NCBI RefSeq assembly: GCF_018691265.1
Contig: NW_024881278.1
Span: 7,027,501-7,091,500, forward strand
DNA length: 64,000 nt
Source of the DNA: Tyto alba
Lineage: Eukaryota; Chordata; Aves; Strigiformes; Tytonidae
Reading direction: 5' to 3'
Below the pieces are notes generated by a model that did not search any database, was not told the DNA's origin, and saw nothing but the letters and a program-made list of their open reading frames with translations. The translations under genes were made by a program, and so were the position numbers. The first letter of the stretch is position 1; every line of letters begins with the position of its first letter. Shown here one piece after another: positions 1 through 12,500 of the stretch.

Positions 1-305
1 ACCCGTCCCTAGGCAGAGCTCCCTACCTTCCCATTGCTAACAAAAAAAGATGACTGCCCCCTCCTCACCTTCCCAAAGAGCCTCTATCCACCCATGGCAG
101 CACCCCAGTCATGTGAGCTATCCCACCGTGCTTCCATGATCCCAGTGGGATCATAGCCCTGCAACTGCACACAGAGCTCTAATTCCTCCTGTTCGTTCCC
201 CATGCTGTCAGCATTAGTGTACTGGCATTTTAAAGAGGCACCCAGTTGTGCTGATTTCCCAGAAAAAGCACTAGAGCTTCCCCTGTAATGCTGTCCTCTC
301 AGCAC
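1..305 (-). pseudogene. CR1 ORF2 N-terminal remnant (APE-type endonuclease)
   Basis: The minus-strand frame from 305 to 84 contains YTNADSMGNEQEELELCV followed by an I-M-E-A-R-W-D-S-S-H-D-W stretch. These correspond to the start of the apurinic-type endonuclease domain of CR1 ORF2, where a conserved 'N-x-x-S-M-x-x-K-Q-x-E-L' helix precedes the 'I-T-E-T-W-W-D' catalytic strand. The catalytic Glu is retained (I-M-E-A). The frame stops at 84. Continuing resemblance below this point (an L-F-G-K-V-R-R-G-like phrase) is in another frame, so at least one frameshift is present. The reverse transcriptase would lie to the left, outside the window. Confidence 0.7.
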
Positions 306-464
306 CTCCTCGTTTAGGTGCGTATGCTTTAGGTGGGCACCCTTCAGTCCTGTGTGTAATTTCTGATGTCTCTCTTGTCCACATCACCCTGCATCCCTTG
401 CTTACCAGTCTGGTCCACTCTTTCCTCACTCATCTGTTTGTCATCAGCCCTTTCCTGTCCATTC

Positions 465-707
465 CTAGGCTAAAGTTCTCCTCAACAGGTTTGCCAGTAT
501 GTTGGCAAAAATGCTTTTGCCTGATTTGGTCAGGTGGATCTCATCTTTTCCTAACAGTCTTTGACACTCAAAGAGGGTCTCATGGTCATAAAAGCCAAAT
601 CCCTGTTGCCAACACCAGCTGTGCAAGCACCCATTGACCACAGAATCCATCCACTCCTCCTCAAGCCCTTTCGCCATCATAGGAGTCTTCACTTTCCAAC
701 CAGTCAA
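465..707 (-). pseudogene. CR1 ORF1 C-terminal remnant (SGNH/esterase-like)
   Basis: An 80-codon open stretch on the minus strand. It includes HSWCWQQGFGFYDHETLFE, then a GKDEIHLTKSGKSIFANIL phrase, and ends in LANLLRRTLA. The phrase 'gxHLTxxGKxIFAxxLAxLxRRAL' recurs in avian CR1 ORF1 C-termini, where the domain is an SGNH-type esterase; the conserved Asp-x-x-His pair near its end appears here as D-E-I-H. The N-terminal part of ORF1, including any PHD-like finger, is absent, and the open frame begins with TTG rather than ATG, so it is a fragment. ORF2 follows downstream on the same strand, as expected. It is a dead transposon remnant, not a host gene. Confidence 0.7.
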
Positions 708-2050
708 GCACAGACCCTGGCTGCCCCTCCTTTATTCACTATGCCAGTATAAGTTAGATTAATGCATTCACATAAGAATATTTTACAATACAGTACAGAA
801 AAACTTTTCCTAATGGAGTCTGATACAGTGTTCATAGAGTGTTACTACATATGAAAATTAATAGACTAATACGAGGCAGTCCATATAATATTTTCTACTT
901 CATTGCATACCTACTTCCATCACATGAGGGATATTATGGGTAATGCCATCTAGCCAAAGCTGGCCAGAAGCAAAATCCTTCAATACAAACACCTTTGTAT
1001 TCAAAACATTTACAGAGAGAATCCTCATCTTTTGCTCCTGACTTTACAATAGACAAAAGTAAACAGCCAGCTTTGAACAAACCCAAACTTCATTAAGTTC
1101 ACAACACAAGGTGAACTACACTCACATTCTCTGGCCTAAGCCCATTGCCTAGGCATGATTTATTCACACTGTACTTCTTCATAAATCTGTAACAGGTAGA
1201 GATACACCAGCACTTTTCTCAGCTTTAAATGAGATTAAAGACAGTATGTTACGTGAAAGGGAAAGTGACTCAAAATATCAGTTGGTTTTCCAAAGCTCAT
1301 GTGCCCCCGTGCCCTTGGCATTTCAGGTGACCTCTCACCATTCTCTACTTTGACAGACTTCCATTTGTAAACTTCCTCCCAAGTGACACTGGCCACCAGC
1401 CACAGAACCACAGCAAAGGCAATGCACCAGCAACAGCTGCAGAAAGTGAAAAATGTGTGGAAATAGCAGAGACTGCAGAGCCCCAGGACAAAGCTGGCTC
1501 CACGAGGGCCCACTGTGCGGTTCTGAAACCCCCTTGCTGATGTTTCAGCTCTACTGCAACCGAGATGACAAACAATTCCACAAATATAATTTCCAGTGCA
1601 AATATGGGCATTTTTTAAAAACTAGGCAACATGCAGTTTTCTCACCCCAGAAATATTTTTGAGAGAGTAAAAGGTTCATGTATTCCCAACTATGAAAAAA
1701 TGTGAAAGAAAACTAGAAAAAATGTTTTCAAATTTGACAATCTGAAGAGGGGGAAAAAAACTCAGCTTGAGTTAGTCATTGGGCTTTTTAAAACTTTAGA
1801 AAATTTCTACTTTAAAACCTTGAACTAATTACCTATGATAAATAGTTTCTGTTTATTCTGTAAGAAAAAATAGATAAAAACTTTTTTTCTTCTTGAAATT
1901 GTTGAAAAGTTTATCTCTGCTTTTCAAAATCAAGTATTTCTCAGGAAACAAAGTTTCCTATGAACTTCCTCCTACTGCCGCCTACATATTTCAAATGATC
2001 TAGCTATCATGCAACTGTGTGGTAAGCTGGATCAGCTTCATGAGTCAATG

Positions 2051-2072
2051 AAAAAAAAAAAAATTTTTTTTT
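2051..2072. repeat. A13T9 homopolymer junction
   Basis: Thirteen A followed immediately by nine T. The two runs are complementary and could pair. No retroelement body is recognisable on either side, so it is listed only as low-complexity sequence. Confidence 0.85.
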
Positions 2073-4874
2073 AAACCAACCACTTAAAAATAATGACTGT
2101 TTTTCCAGTGGATGACTGCAGTGATCTGGCTCACAGTACCTCTATGGGATGCAAGGGAGGTGGAGGGAACACACAACCCCAGGGATGGCAGTGGAGCAAG
2201 ACCATCCCTCCTGACAGCAGCCAGCATTTAGAGCAGATTAAACACCCCGTGACAGTGAGCCTTCAGCACAGCCACCAAAGATGCCCCAGAGAAGGGGAGT
2301 AGAGAGCAATTAGCACTTTCTGCTCAAGTTTATGTGGTGACTGTGGCTCAACCAGACTTCCAGATTTTACTTGGAATCTGTAATAGAATGAAAAATCTGA
2401 AAGGTCTTATTTTTATTTCAATTTCAGTGGGAAAACTGATTGGAGACTTTTGTGGCTCTCCTCCAGGACAAACCTGGGATCCCCAGGTCACGGATTACTC
2501 ACAGCAGGTGCCAGGAAAAGGTACTGCCACTCAGAGTGACTCAAAAATTGCTTCCGTAAGCCTTGTCCAATGCTCCTAAACTTGTTTGTTAATTGCAGCA
2601 AGGTACATGTAAATGAACATGCTTCCTAACTGCTCAAGGTTAAACAAGTGGTTAGATGACTGATCCTTAGAGACAAAATAAAATATAGAAACAGGCACCT
2701 TTCCAACTCAGCAGAAACCATACCTGAAACAATAACTTAAAGGCATCCAAAGATGTTAAAATGAAATCGTTAATTATAATGTTTTTATGGGGTTGATTTT
2801 ATCGTGAAGAGCTTGGCAACTTTTCTACACAGCTAACAGTTTGTTCTGGCTAGGATCCAACATAGATGCATAACCAGAGCATCTGTGGGTTTGTTTTAAT
2901 TGTACTCCTGTTCATCGTTTGGGTAACACTGGACTTCATTTTGTGTTCGTATTTGATTAGTGAGTTAACAAGGGGCCAGATGCCTCTTTCCACTATTACT
3001 GATGGAAGAGGACTATGTGGTGGGAAGTGAGAAAAGGTGCATGCCCTATAGCATAATCCTTTGCTTCCCCCAACCCTGTAAAAGTGGCAAATACTGGCAC
3101 AGTATCTACAGGGATGAAGATGGAGATCTTTTGTCCTCCTCTAAGACACCAACTTAACTGTAGTAATGCATACCTTTAAGCATTTGCAACATCCTTAGTA
3201 AGCAAAAGCACTGGAATGAGTTTAGGGTATGACAAGCATTGGAATGAAATTAAAGTAGGATAAATCCTTGGAAGAAAATTTCTAAGTTTGGGAAATTAAG
3301 CAATACCATGCCAAGGAAGGCAGGCATCGCTGTCTGGAAGGAGGAATATGGAAAAATCCCTTGCCCTGATGGACACTGAACACTTTACAGGAGCTTTTTT
3401 TCCCCCTCCCCTCTTCCTTCCTATGTCTTTTTTTCAAGTTTAAGCTGTGATATCATGAATGAAAATGGATACAAATTGACTGGAGTAGTGGGTTCCTTGA
3501 TAACTCATACACAAAACAGTGCTCACAGACTTCATGTCCACTCACATGAGCCATCATACCAAACAAGCCACCCTTCCTAAGTCCTAAGATCTGTGATTTG
3601 AACCAGCTATCTAATGAAGTGAAGAGGAAAGCCTTCATACTCTATTATACTTTCCCTGAATCTATGAGACAAAAGATTTTCAAGCTAAAAGCTTCTTTTT
3701 AATCTGTCTCTTCAGTGGCATTATTGTTACGAGTTAATAAACCCGGTTTAGGAAAAAGAGATTATTCATTGTGTTTTTCTAAAGCTATATATACTTAAAT
3801 AAAGCTAATATACAAAATATACAATATACAAAAGTATATGAGACAGATCTCCAGTGGTTTGAAACACAGTACTTTTCATTTAGAATCATCTTCATTTATC
3901 CCAAATTTTTTAAATCAGTCACCCACCCACTCATTCTGTCTGTCACATGGCTACATGAAGGCCATATCCACCCCCTTCCTTGGTAGGGCAGTATTTTGTA
4001 AGTAGACTCTGCAGTTTCAACAAATCTCCCCAAAATTCAGTTGTTGTCTGCAATAAGGTGGACTTCTGTGAAATCACTGGTTATTTATTCTTCACTTACC
4101 CCTTGGCCAGAGAGACACTATCAGTCTGTTGCTGAAGCCGTTATCTCCCTATCTCTTGCTGCTTCACAGTGACAGCTTCCACAGTGGAGCTTGGTAGGAA
4201 ACAATTCCAGGAATTTCCAACTCTTCTCAACTTCCCATTCTGAGGTGTTCATGTCTTTACTAGGACTACCTATTTACAGAGAAGCAAAATAAGATTCTTT
4301 TGAAGATTTCTCTAGACCCATTTGAAATACTAAACTAGCTTAAATATACAAACAGGACCATTCTTTCCAGCCAAGCATTGGGTTTTGAGTACAAATTTGA
4401 AAACCAAGTAATGAAAGCAAAGCATAAAATCAAGAACCCACACTGAAGACATTTGTATGTCAGTCCATATCAGTCTCATGTCCTCACTGCAACTCTGAAT
4501 TCATCTCCAGCACTTCTCAAAGCCCATGGCCAGACCACAGCATCTAGAGTGCTGCTTTTCGTAGCTTTTCAGGAACACTTAATTTCCTAACGAGTATTTT
4601 TCAGAGTTAACCTGCAATGTTGCATTGCCAGCCCCAAACCCCTGCTTCATCTCAGAGGCACTTCGTTCTGTACAGCTCTTTCTGCAAGACAGAATTCCAA
4701 GACAAAAACCCTTCAACTTTTATCTAATAAAAAGCAGCAAGAGTAACACAACCTCTCTAGAAGATGTGGCCATGATAACATTCACTTCCTTTAAACCAAC
4801 TGCAGCTCTGATAATTCCTGTTTCCTTCTCCCTATTCTTTAGAACTGGTCTTTTCTTCCATTCCCTTTTAATTT

Positions 4875-4893
4875 AAAAAAAAAAAAAAAAAAA
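4875..4893 (+). repeat. poly(A) tract, A19
   Basis: An uninterrupted run of A. It could be the tail of an old retrocopy, but the sequence upstream (about 4620-4870) has no recognisable gene or element and no target duplication was seen. Confidence 0.85.
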
Positions 4894-6319
4894 CAACATC
4901 AAAAGCCAAAAAAGAAGCTTAGTGTTCGGGCTCCTATGAAATAAAGCACTCAGAGCTTATCTAACAGAAAGTGATACTTCCTATTGAATGTACTCTCTGT
5001 GTTGCAGCAGCAGTTTAAAAACTACTACAATATTTTTTAGAGTATATATCACACATCTGATCAAACCCTCAGTCTCCAGTTCACTGGTAATTCCTCACAA
5101 TGATCTGGTGCAACATGCTAATAATATGGATGAAGAAGCTGGCATTCAGAACCCTTTGGGCTCATTCAAAATATTGATTGGTTTCATTTTGTCAAGTGAA
5201 AGCAACACAGGAGAGCAGACACCTTTTGTCATTTTTTTTTTAACTGCTATTTGCAGATTATTTTTTATGAGGAAAAAAAAAAAGAAGAATTGTTAGAGAA
5301 GAAAGGAGAGTTAATGATATGTCAGTGAAACTATCACAATGCCTGATGAAGTTGCAAGCTGAAGCTGGAACTATAGTATATAGTCAGTGCCTTCACATCA
5401 GTTAGAAATTACATGAACGTAGAAGGAAGCTATCTTCTAACAGATAACACTTTTCACTTGCCCGAGCCTTACACAGCTACCACTGGCTCCAGCAATTCTA
5501 GCAATTACTTATCAGTTCTGACAATGCCATTCAGGATGGAGTAAAGACTAGCATATTTAGTCGCCTCGAGAATTTTTTATTTATTTGTACTGCAATAGCA
5601 TCTGAGACCTCTAGCCATGGAGTATGACCCCTTTGAGTTGGAGCTATACAACCACAAAATGAGAGGACTGTCCTTAATATAGTACATAAAAAGACAGTGC
5701 TCCTAGAATTTACAAGCTATACCTTAGACCTCTGGTTCCTGCAAACTGCAGGGGAAGGGACAGAACTAACTAAGATTGTCTCATTTAATATATAGTAATT
5801 TTTCACTGTACACCTACACACACATTAAACTAATGAAGAAACAAATCACACCAAAAAAATAGCAAAAGTCAAACAGGAGGATTATAAGGTTTGCAATGAG
5901 AAGAGAAGAAAAATGAATATTAAGACACAAAGTAGAATTCTAAGGAGTGTATAAGTGAGAACTACATCAAACACTTATAAACTCAGTAATGTAACCTGAA
6001 AAGATTATGAAGTCCCTGATAGAAAAACCAAAACAACTTGCTCAAAATGCCCAGGCAAATGATTTTTATGAAAATCTTAGAACCACTGTGGACACAAGGC
6101 ATTGAACTATAACAGGGAGAATGGCAGAAGCACTTAAGTCCTCAAAGCAAGGGTGGTCCTTCCGTGAGTATGCCTCAACCTGGGCAGCCAGAGAGAGATT
6201 TGCTGATGTAAAATGGCTGAGGGAAGAATGGCATGCTGGCCCAAATGACAACAGCCTTTAGGAGCTGAGGCCACAGGGTCTGTAGAGATTGCCGGGGAGA
6301 AGAGACGGCTGTCTTCAAA

Positions 6320-6378
6320 CAGGGGGTGTTCTCATATCGGTTCACTCACAGGAGGTGTTCTCGTATTGGTTTCACTCA
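6320..6378. repeat. two-copy tandem duplication of about 29-30 bp
   Basis: Copy one is 6320-6348 and copy two 6349-6378. Both read CAGG(G/A)GGTGTTCTC, then a TAT(C/T)GG-type core, then TTCACTCA. They differ at about three substitutions plus one extra T in copy two. The unit matches no repeat I recognise. Confidence 0.85.
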
Positions 6379-8468
6379 GTCTGGTTGAGGTGATGCCGGA
6401 GATGGCCTTGTCAATGACACTGTGCATAGGTCTTTCCTAACAGCATTTCTGCTGCTTGCAATAGGTGAAATTTTATAAAACGTTTTGAAAGAGTACCGTT
6501 AGTGGAATGTGCAGAGAATGGCCCATGAATCCTGTGCTTGCAGGCAGCTAATCTGCTTCCATATCACTGCTAAACTCATCTTTGCTCCATGTTCTGTTCA
6601 GACTCTTTGAATGTGTTCAGATGATGCACTGGCTTCCAGCTATATTGCCAGTTCAGTAAACAGTAATCAACATAATATTTACCATCATGTCATACAATAA
6701 TACTTTGAAATTCTTTACTGATTTAGGGCTGCTGAAATATGCATATATATATTAATGCATGTAATACCACACTTGGAAGAAAGGTATACAGTAATTGGAA
6801 AGGCAGCTCACGAGGTTATTGAATGAACAGCAATCCCCACAGATCACCTTCCTCTGCAACATTCATCTCCATGAACACACTCTTTAGTTATTCTGCTGAT
6901 TCCTCTCAGCAGGAAAAATCCATTAAATATTTAATTAAGCTGTGTTCAATACATTAGGTAAGTCAACTATTCTATCTAGTGCTAGATTAACATTACATGC
7001 TGTATCACAATGTTCTGTACAACACAGTGTTGCAATGATATGCACATTATTGGAGATTTTGTTCTATTTGCTTATGAACAGTAAAAGCAAGAAGAAAATG
7101 AACATCAAAATCAGGATTTCTAATCTAAGTGTACTCCTCTTAGCTATTATTATTTAATCACTTCAAGAGGAAATGCACAAACTCTGGAAACTGCTGGTGC
7201 ACTAATAGGTGGGCATTGAAGTGAGAGGTTTTTTTGCTTGTTTGGGTTTTAAGCAGAGCAGAATTCATTGGTAGAGAAAATCCCTGTGTATGGCTTGCAC
7301 AGCCACAGGCATGACAGACCATAGTGGACATTTTAAACTGAACAAAACAGAAGTAAAATGGAGAGGGGGGGAAACTTGGCCATTCCAAGAAGTAACGTTT
7401 AACCTAAGTACAGCACAAACCATTGCTTCAGAACTGCCAGCAAAAACTTGCCGACCTCAGTCAATTCCCAGCAATTAGGGATGACATACACCATAGCGTC
7501 TGGAATATACAAGGAGAGGAAAGGAAAGAGAATCAAATTGCCGTACATTTTGTCACAACTGAGATATGACAATTGCCAAGGGCAAGTATTTCTGAAGATA
7601 AACTGATAGGCTGCAGTTGAAACAATTGCTTCCGACAAGGAAATATTAGAGGCCAAAAAAACCCCCCTCATCTTCAGGGGACAAGCGTTTGCTCTATTTG
7701 TAACATTAGATAAACAATGTGCACAAAGCAAGATCACTGCATAGGGAATTCTTGCAACTGCAGCACCATGTGAAATAAAAGAGGATCTAATCCAGAAACC
7801 TGATTTCCTAGGCTGACATAGCAAACATTCATCAAAGGTTAAATAAAAGATGTTAACTTCCTAGTTACTGAAGAGGAGAAAAATTGAATTCAGTCCTACG
7901 AAGTCTGAAGAACTGAGGATAAGATGCCACTATGTAAGACCCCAGAACTGACTAACAGAAAGCTATGATTAAGAAAAGGGGACAAACCTCGGCATTTTTT
8001 AATCAGGAACTCAGTGGTATGGAAACAGACAGCTGTTAGATGTTTTAGAATTTGTCCCAAAACTCACTGGCTTTGATAGGTGACTTTCCATTAGTTGCAA
8101 GCAGTGCTGGATTGGTACCCTGCTCAAATACTTACTTATCAGCCTTATTTCTGATCGCTTATTAGAAGCAGGCTGATATTTGCACAGAGAAAGTGACAGA
8201 AAAAAAAAAAATAGAAGAGGAAAATAGCTAATACAAAAATATTCAAGAAAGATAAAAATTACATCACCTACTTTTTTCTCTTGTCAACTGGAATCCCCTT
8301 ACAGTCCCAGTAATCCAAGTGGTAAGAATCTCCTTACCTTGCCAAAAGTGCAAAGTTGCTAAAGAGAATTTTGCAAGTCAGCCATGTATCAGAAAATCCC
8401 AGCTGATTTAACTTTGATAAATGTCTTTTATAATAAGAGCAAATGTATTCCTCTTTCCACTGTAATGC
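6379..8468. other. A+T-rich unique DNA, no gene recognised
   Basis: The longest frame is a 141-codon minus-strand stretch at 7399-7824. It is hydrophobic, has no family motif and no exon-like flanks that I can see, and I treat it as chance. An alternating A/T stretch lies around 6740-6760. Nothing else is recognisable. Confidence 0.55.
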
Positions 8469-8510
8469 TTTTTTTTTTGGGGGGGGGGGGGGAGGAGGGG
8501 AGGGCAGGGG
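8469..8510 (+). repeat. T10-G14 tract with following G-runs (G-quadruplex candidate)
   Basis: Ten T (8469-8478) are followed by fourteen G (8479-8492) and then the runs GG, GGGG, GGG and GGGG separated by one or two bases, ending at 8510. Four or more G-runs with very short loops fit the general pattern of an intramolecular G-quadruplex. Such tracts are also prone to length change and to sequencing error. Confidence 0.8.
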
Positions 8511-8806
8511 ACAATTTTTAAGCAGGGGGTCTTATAAGCACTAAAACCAAAACATTCAGAAAAAATGCAGAACACAGAGCCTTGTTGAAAGCAGACATGG
8601 AAAGATTTGTCAGCTGCCCAATTACTGTTTTGAAAATAAAGCAGGTTCTGGAACTAGACCATCTACAACTTTACACAAACCCAGAAAGTCCCTAATCTTG
8701 CAAGGGAGTGGGGAGAAGCAGTTTGGACCAAATTGAAAGGAAAACCTCCCAAAGGTTTTCTTCCAAGAGGATCAGATGTTGATGCTTCCCTCAAAAGCAG
8801 TTCTTT

Positions 8807-8826
8807 ATAAATAAATAAATAATAAA
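8807..8826 (+). repeat. (ATAA)n microsatellite
   Basis: A short run of ATAA/AAAT units with one slip near its right end. It lies in otherwise unique A+T-rich sequence. Confidence 0.75.
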
Positions 8827-9434
8827 GGCTGAACAGAAACCGTTATTTTCCATACAACCTTCTGAACCACCCGCAAGAATGAAGGACAAGGTTGGCAGGT
8901 TTTGTCATTACTACAGACATAGAAAGAAAAAAAGAAAAAAACTGCAACCAGATACTGTTAAAGATACTATTGGTTTAAAGACAACTCCCCTTCTTCAAAG
9001 GGTGACAGAAATGTTCTGACCCCATGGGGAAATGGAGCATCTTCTCATCTTTGTGCTATAATCTTCTTGTTTCTAGTCTTCCAGAGCCATAAATCACTGC
9101 TTAGCACTGTGATGCATCTTTCTGTAGAAATACCATCACTAGGCCGGGCTGAGTGTGTCCTAGCTTAGTCTTAGACAATGATAATTTTATGGGAGAAGGA
9201 AGCCATCAATGCACATGTTCATGTAGGACAAATATAAAAAGATCTATGTATCAATCCCCATAAACAAGCTAGGCTTTCTATTTGTAGGTACAGGCACTGC
9301 AGCTGCTCAATTTAGCAAGATTCTGAGGATAGCATTTGGTCCAAAATCACATTCTCTAAGTTTATATCTCAATAACCCAATTAAAATGTACAAGAACTAA
9401 TTAAACCTAGTGGACAATGATAGTAACAATAGTA

Positions 9435-9500
9435 CATAGTAATTTATAGCATTTTTTATCTTCAATGCACTTTACAGGCATTATCTAATTAATGGATAAC
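9435..9500 (-). repeat. ancient MIR/CORE-SINE-like or L2/L3-like tail
   Basis: TTTTTATCTTCAATGCACTT followed by TACAGGCATTATCTAATTAAT is, on the minus strand, close to a repeat tail I know from reptile and bird DNA. In that tail a 'TTAATTAAT...TGTAAAGCGCTTTGA' segment leads into 'AGATG.AA..GCTA'. The same word order occurs at 21236-21285 (minus) and 44930-44965 (plus) in this window. The copy is short and diverged. Confidence 0.5.
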
Positions 9501-12500
9501 ATGAATTTAAAAATCAATGCATGAGCATAGCATATGATTAGAATTAACATTTCAATTACTCTCCTTCTCTGACCACTACATTTACAAAATGCTTATTTCT
9601 TTGCGCGTATTTGTAATAATTAAAAAAGATTCTGTACAACTTATTCTAAAGTAATTCTAGAGTTTCTGAACCATTCTATCCACACAATGAGAAATCATAT
9701 CTGCTCTCTTATTCTCCTCAAAATTCTGCCAATTTAGTTGGATACCACAGACCCCTATTAACGTAATCTTTTTCTTAAACTTTCCTCACACACAGGGTAT
9801 TCTGAGCAGTAACTTCAATCCTACAGCAGTTACACCACACCAGAAACAAGGTGAAACTCCTCAGGAAAAGCCACTGAAGCTGCCAGTTACCCTGGGACTG
9901 AAGTGCTCACATACAGACACAAAAGATGGATTTGGGAAGTTCCAGGGACCAACTCCTCATCGCTTCTTCCCATGTGGCAAGTAGTCTCACCTGACTCATA
10001 GTGATTGCAGCCGTCACCTCAAAAATCATCACTCCTAGTATCGCTAGTGCTAAAACCAGAGCAGGACAGAGCTTGCCATAGGGTAACTGCTCTGGACCTG
10101 CTTCATGAGCTTTTTTTTATTTCAGCCTGAACCTTCTGATTGCGCCACAGCAGATTAAATATAAAGCAAGGATATCTGTGCAGGGGCCAAACATGAAAGT
10201 CTTCCACTAGGAGGAATTGAGGCTTTCAGAAACACAAAACAAAGACACATTTTGGCAACTCATCTTCCCCTGCTGCCAATTTAAATCTTGCAGTTTAAAA
10301 TTACTTCCTTTCAACATCTGTTGTTTTTGTGGATAACGGATTGGCCTTTTTGGGAAGGAAAAAGTTCCTTCTGGGGTTTTTTGCAGGCCACAGATCTGCA
10401 GGGATGTCAGACTGAGTGCCTAGATAACTCACGGTTGTTAGATTTTTCCAGTAGTTTTCAAGGCTTTTCAGGTACTAAAACCAAACCAAAACAAAAATTC
10501 CCAGAGCCATAAGCACCCATATACACTAGCTGTCACACACAGCCTACAATAAAAAGAAACCGCCCTCAGCTGACAGGGTAAATGCATTTGCCTTTTCTCC
10601 ACAACAATTTGCAGCACAGGGTCTTCCTGCTGATGCCTTCCTACCAGTGCCCTCTCCATCAGCAGAGAGTTTCATATTGTTCTCCTGCTGTTTCACACAC
10701 CTTTTTAATGAAAATTAATTCCTACTGAAGCATTTTCCCTGCTAGATGTGTAGGCTGAGACTCTCTTTGCTCTGCTGTTCTCCGTCTTTCTTTACAGACC
10801 AATGCAAATTGCCCAGCTAGAGTTTCCTGTAAGAATCTCTATTTTTTTACATGTCCCTGCATAATTGTCAAGCATTACATTTGAACTTGTAAATGTAGAG
10901 GGACAAAAGCATTTATCCAGTGTGATATAGTTACCTCTTTCAAATGACTTTTCTGCTCATGTCTTAACTCTTTAGATGGCTGTAGAAGCCTCTGAGCAGC
11001 TGGTACCCATTCTAACTTGTCTTTTTTGGTGCTAGTTACATGTTTCCAATCAATTAAATAAATAGCACACTTCTCATGTTTTCCCTATTACATAAATAAA
11101 CATAGATCTAATGCTTACAGCATCCAGGTTGAGGTGACAAAGAAAGGGGAGCACAACAGCGAAATCACTCAAACCCTGCTGAATAAAGTTCTTACTAACA
11201 ATTTGGTTATCATTCTTTTTTTTCATTTAAATTAATAATAAACTTCTAACAGGAAAGGCCAGCACTGATTTCAATCTTGCTCATCACATCATTTGTTTTT
11301 GACTAATAGCACTGCAAATATCCATTCTTGTGTTAATTAATGTTTTTTATTGTTCTTTAAAATTGAGTATTTCTTTAATTTAGAGATAAGATAGCTGGTG
11401 AGATCTACACAGTGATATTTCGAGCTCATTGACTTTTACTTTCAGCGATAAAAAAAATCTGTACAACTTTGAAGACACATTTCAATCAAAATGCAATTGA
11501 TCACTTGAGAAAAGCATTCCTGTACACATTGTGGAAGAAAGAAGCCTTAATAAAGTCTTCTGGACCCTGAATGGAAATTCTCGTTGGCAATTCTCACTAG
11601 CAGGACAGTCCTAAACCCTTACTAGTATCTGTGAGGAAGATTTTACAATAGCAATAGTGAGGTAAACGGGTTAAAATAGGAAAAAAAAAATCCAGGGCCA
11701 CTAGGGCCACGCTGAGACAGAACTCTAAAGCTGAAACAGTTGGTTGCTACAATGTAGAAAACAGATTTAATGACAGTATTTTCCAGACAAACATAAGATG
11801 GAAGGATTCCTGGTACTCTTAATGTTGAGCCCACCCCAGGAACCCACCTGAATCCATCTACATGTGCAGCAACTACTGCTGCTACTATCACTCTGTGACC
11901 TCTGAAGAAGACAATGCAGAAAAACCACCCAATTTCTAAAGCACAGGAAAATATTTTCAGAAGAGCAAGCAAATTTGTCCCATCTCACTTGGCTTGGGAG
12001 AGTTGCTGGAGAATAAATGAGCACTGGAGAGGAATAATGCTCTGACCCCAAGAGATGATTTTAGACAAGATTCAGGCACTGGCCCAGAGCATTAGGAAAT
12101 TTCCATTGCTGTGAGTACTAGACGTCATCTAGATAAATAAAGGCTCTCCTAAGCCATCCCCTTCCCATTGCCTTTCAGAAGTACTGCACTTACAAAAAAA
12201 CAGTAAAAACCTGAAGACTGCAGGAAATGCAAAGTATTTCTCTTTTATAAAAATGTTCTAAAGGAAAGAGGTATCATATAGAGAAATATTTAATAAGAAA
12301 TTATAGCCTCATAGCTACCCCATTTTGTTTTTCCATTTATCATTTCTACCCACCTGCTTTCCCACCCACACCCCCCCAGCATTATTAACGCTTATGAAAG
12401 AGCATAAACTTTTCATAATAAAGAATGTTTTTGTCCATTATCTAGAGAATAATATAGTTCATTCAATATGTTCCCTTGGAGAAAAAAACATTTTGGTCTG

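Larger units (their letters stand above)
1..722 (-). mobile_element. CR1 LINE fragment (ORF1 end to ORF2 start), cut by window edge
   Basis: Read on the minus strand, this stretch carries in order a piece resembling the C-terminal esterase-like part of CR1 ORF1 (about 707 to 465) and then the N-terminal endonuclease part of CR1 ORF2 (about 220 down to 1). That is the native CR1 order. CR1 is the dominant LINE of birds and copies itself by target-primed reverse transcription. The copy is decayed: neither frame is complete, and past position 84 the resemblance continues only in a shifted frame with stops. The upper boundary near 722 is estimated from where the resemblance fades. The lower end lies outside the window. 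The assignment is by recognition of conserved phrases, not by alignment. Confidence 0.75.
723..6319. other. A+T-rich unique DNA, no gene recognised
   Basis: Only short unrelated reading frames are present on both strands. The largest, on the minus strand near 1235-1611, are hydrophobic, overlap one another in different frames and match nothing I know. Visible low-complexity sites are an A13T9 tract at 2051-2072, an A/T-rich run around 3785-3840 and an A19 tract at 4875-4893. I see no RNA gene, LTR or LINE. Confidence 0.6.

Noticed and set aside
7399..7824. 141-codon hydrophobic minus-strand frame
   Set aside because: No family motif, no promoter or splice context, and a composition typical of chance frames in A+T-rich DNA.
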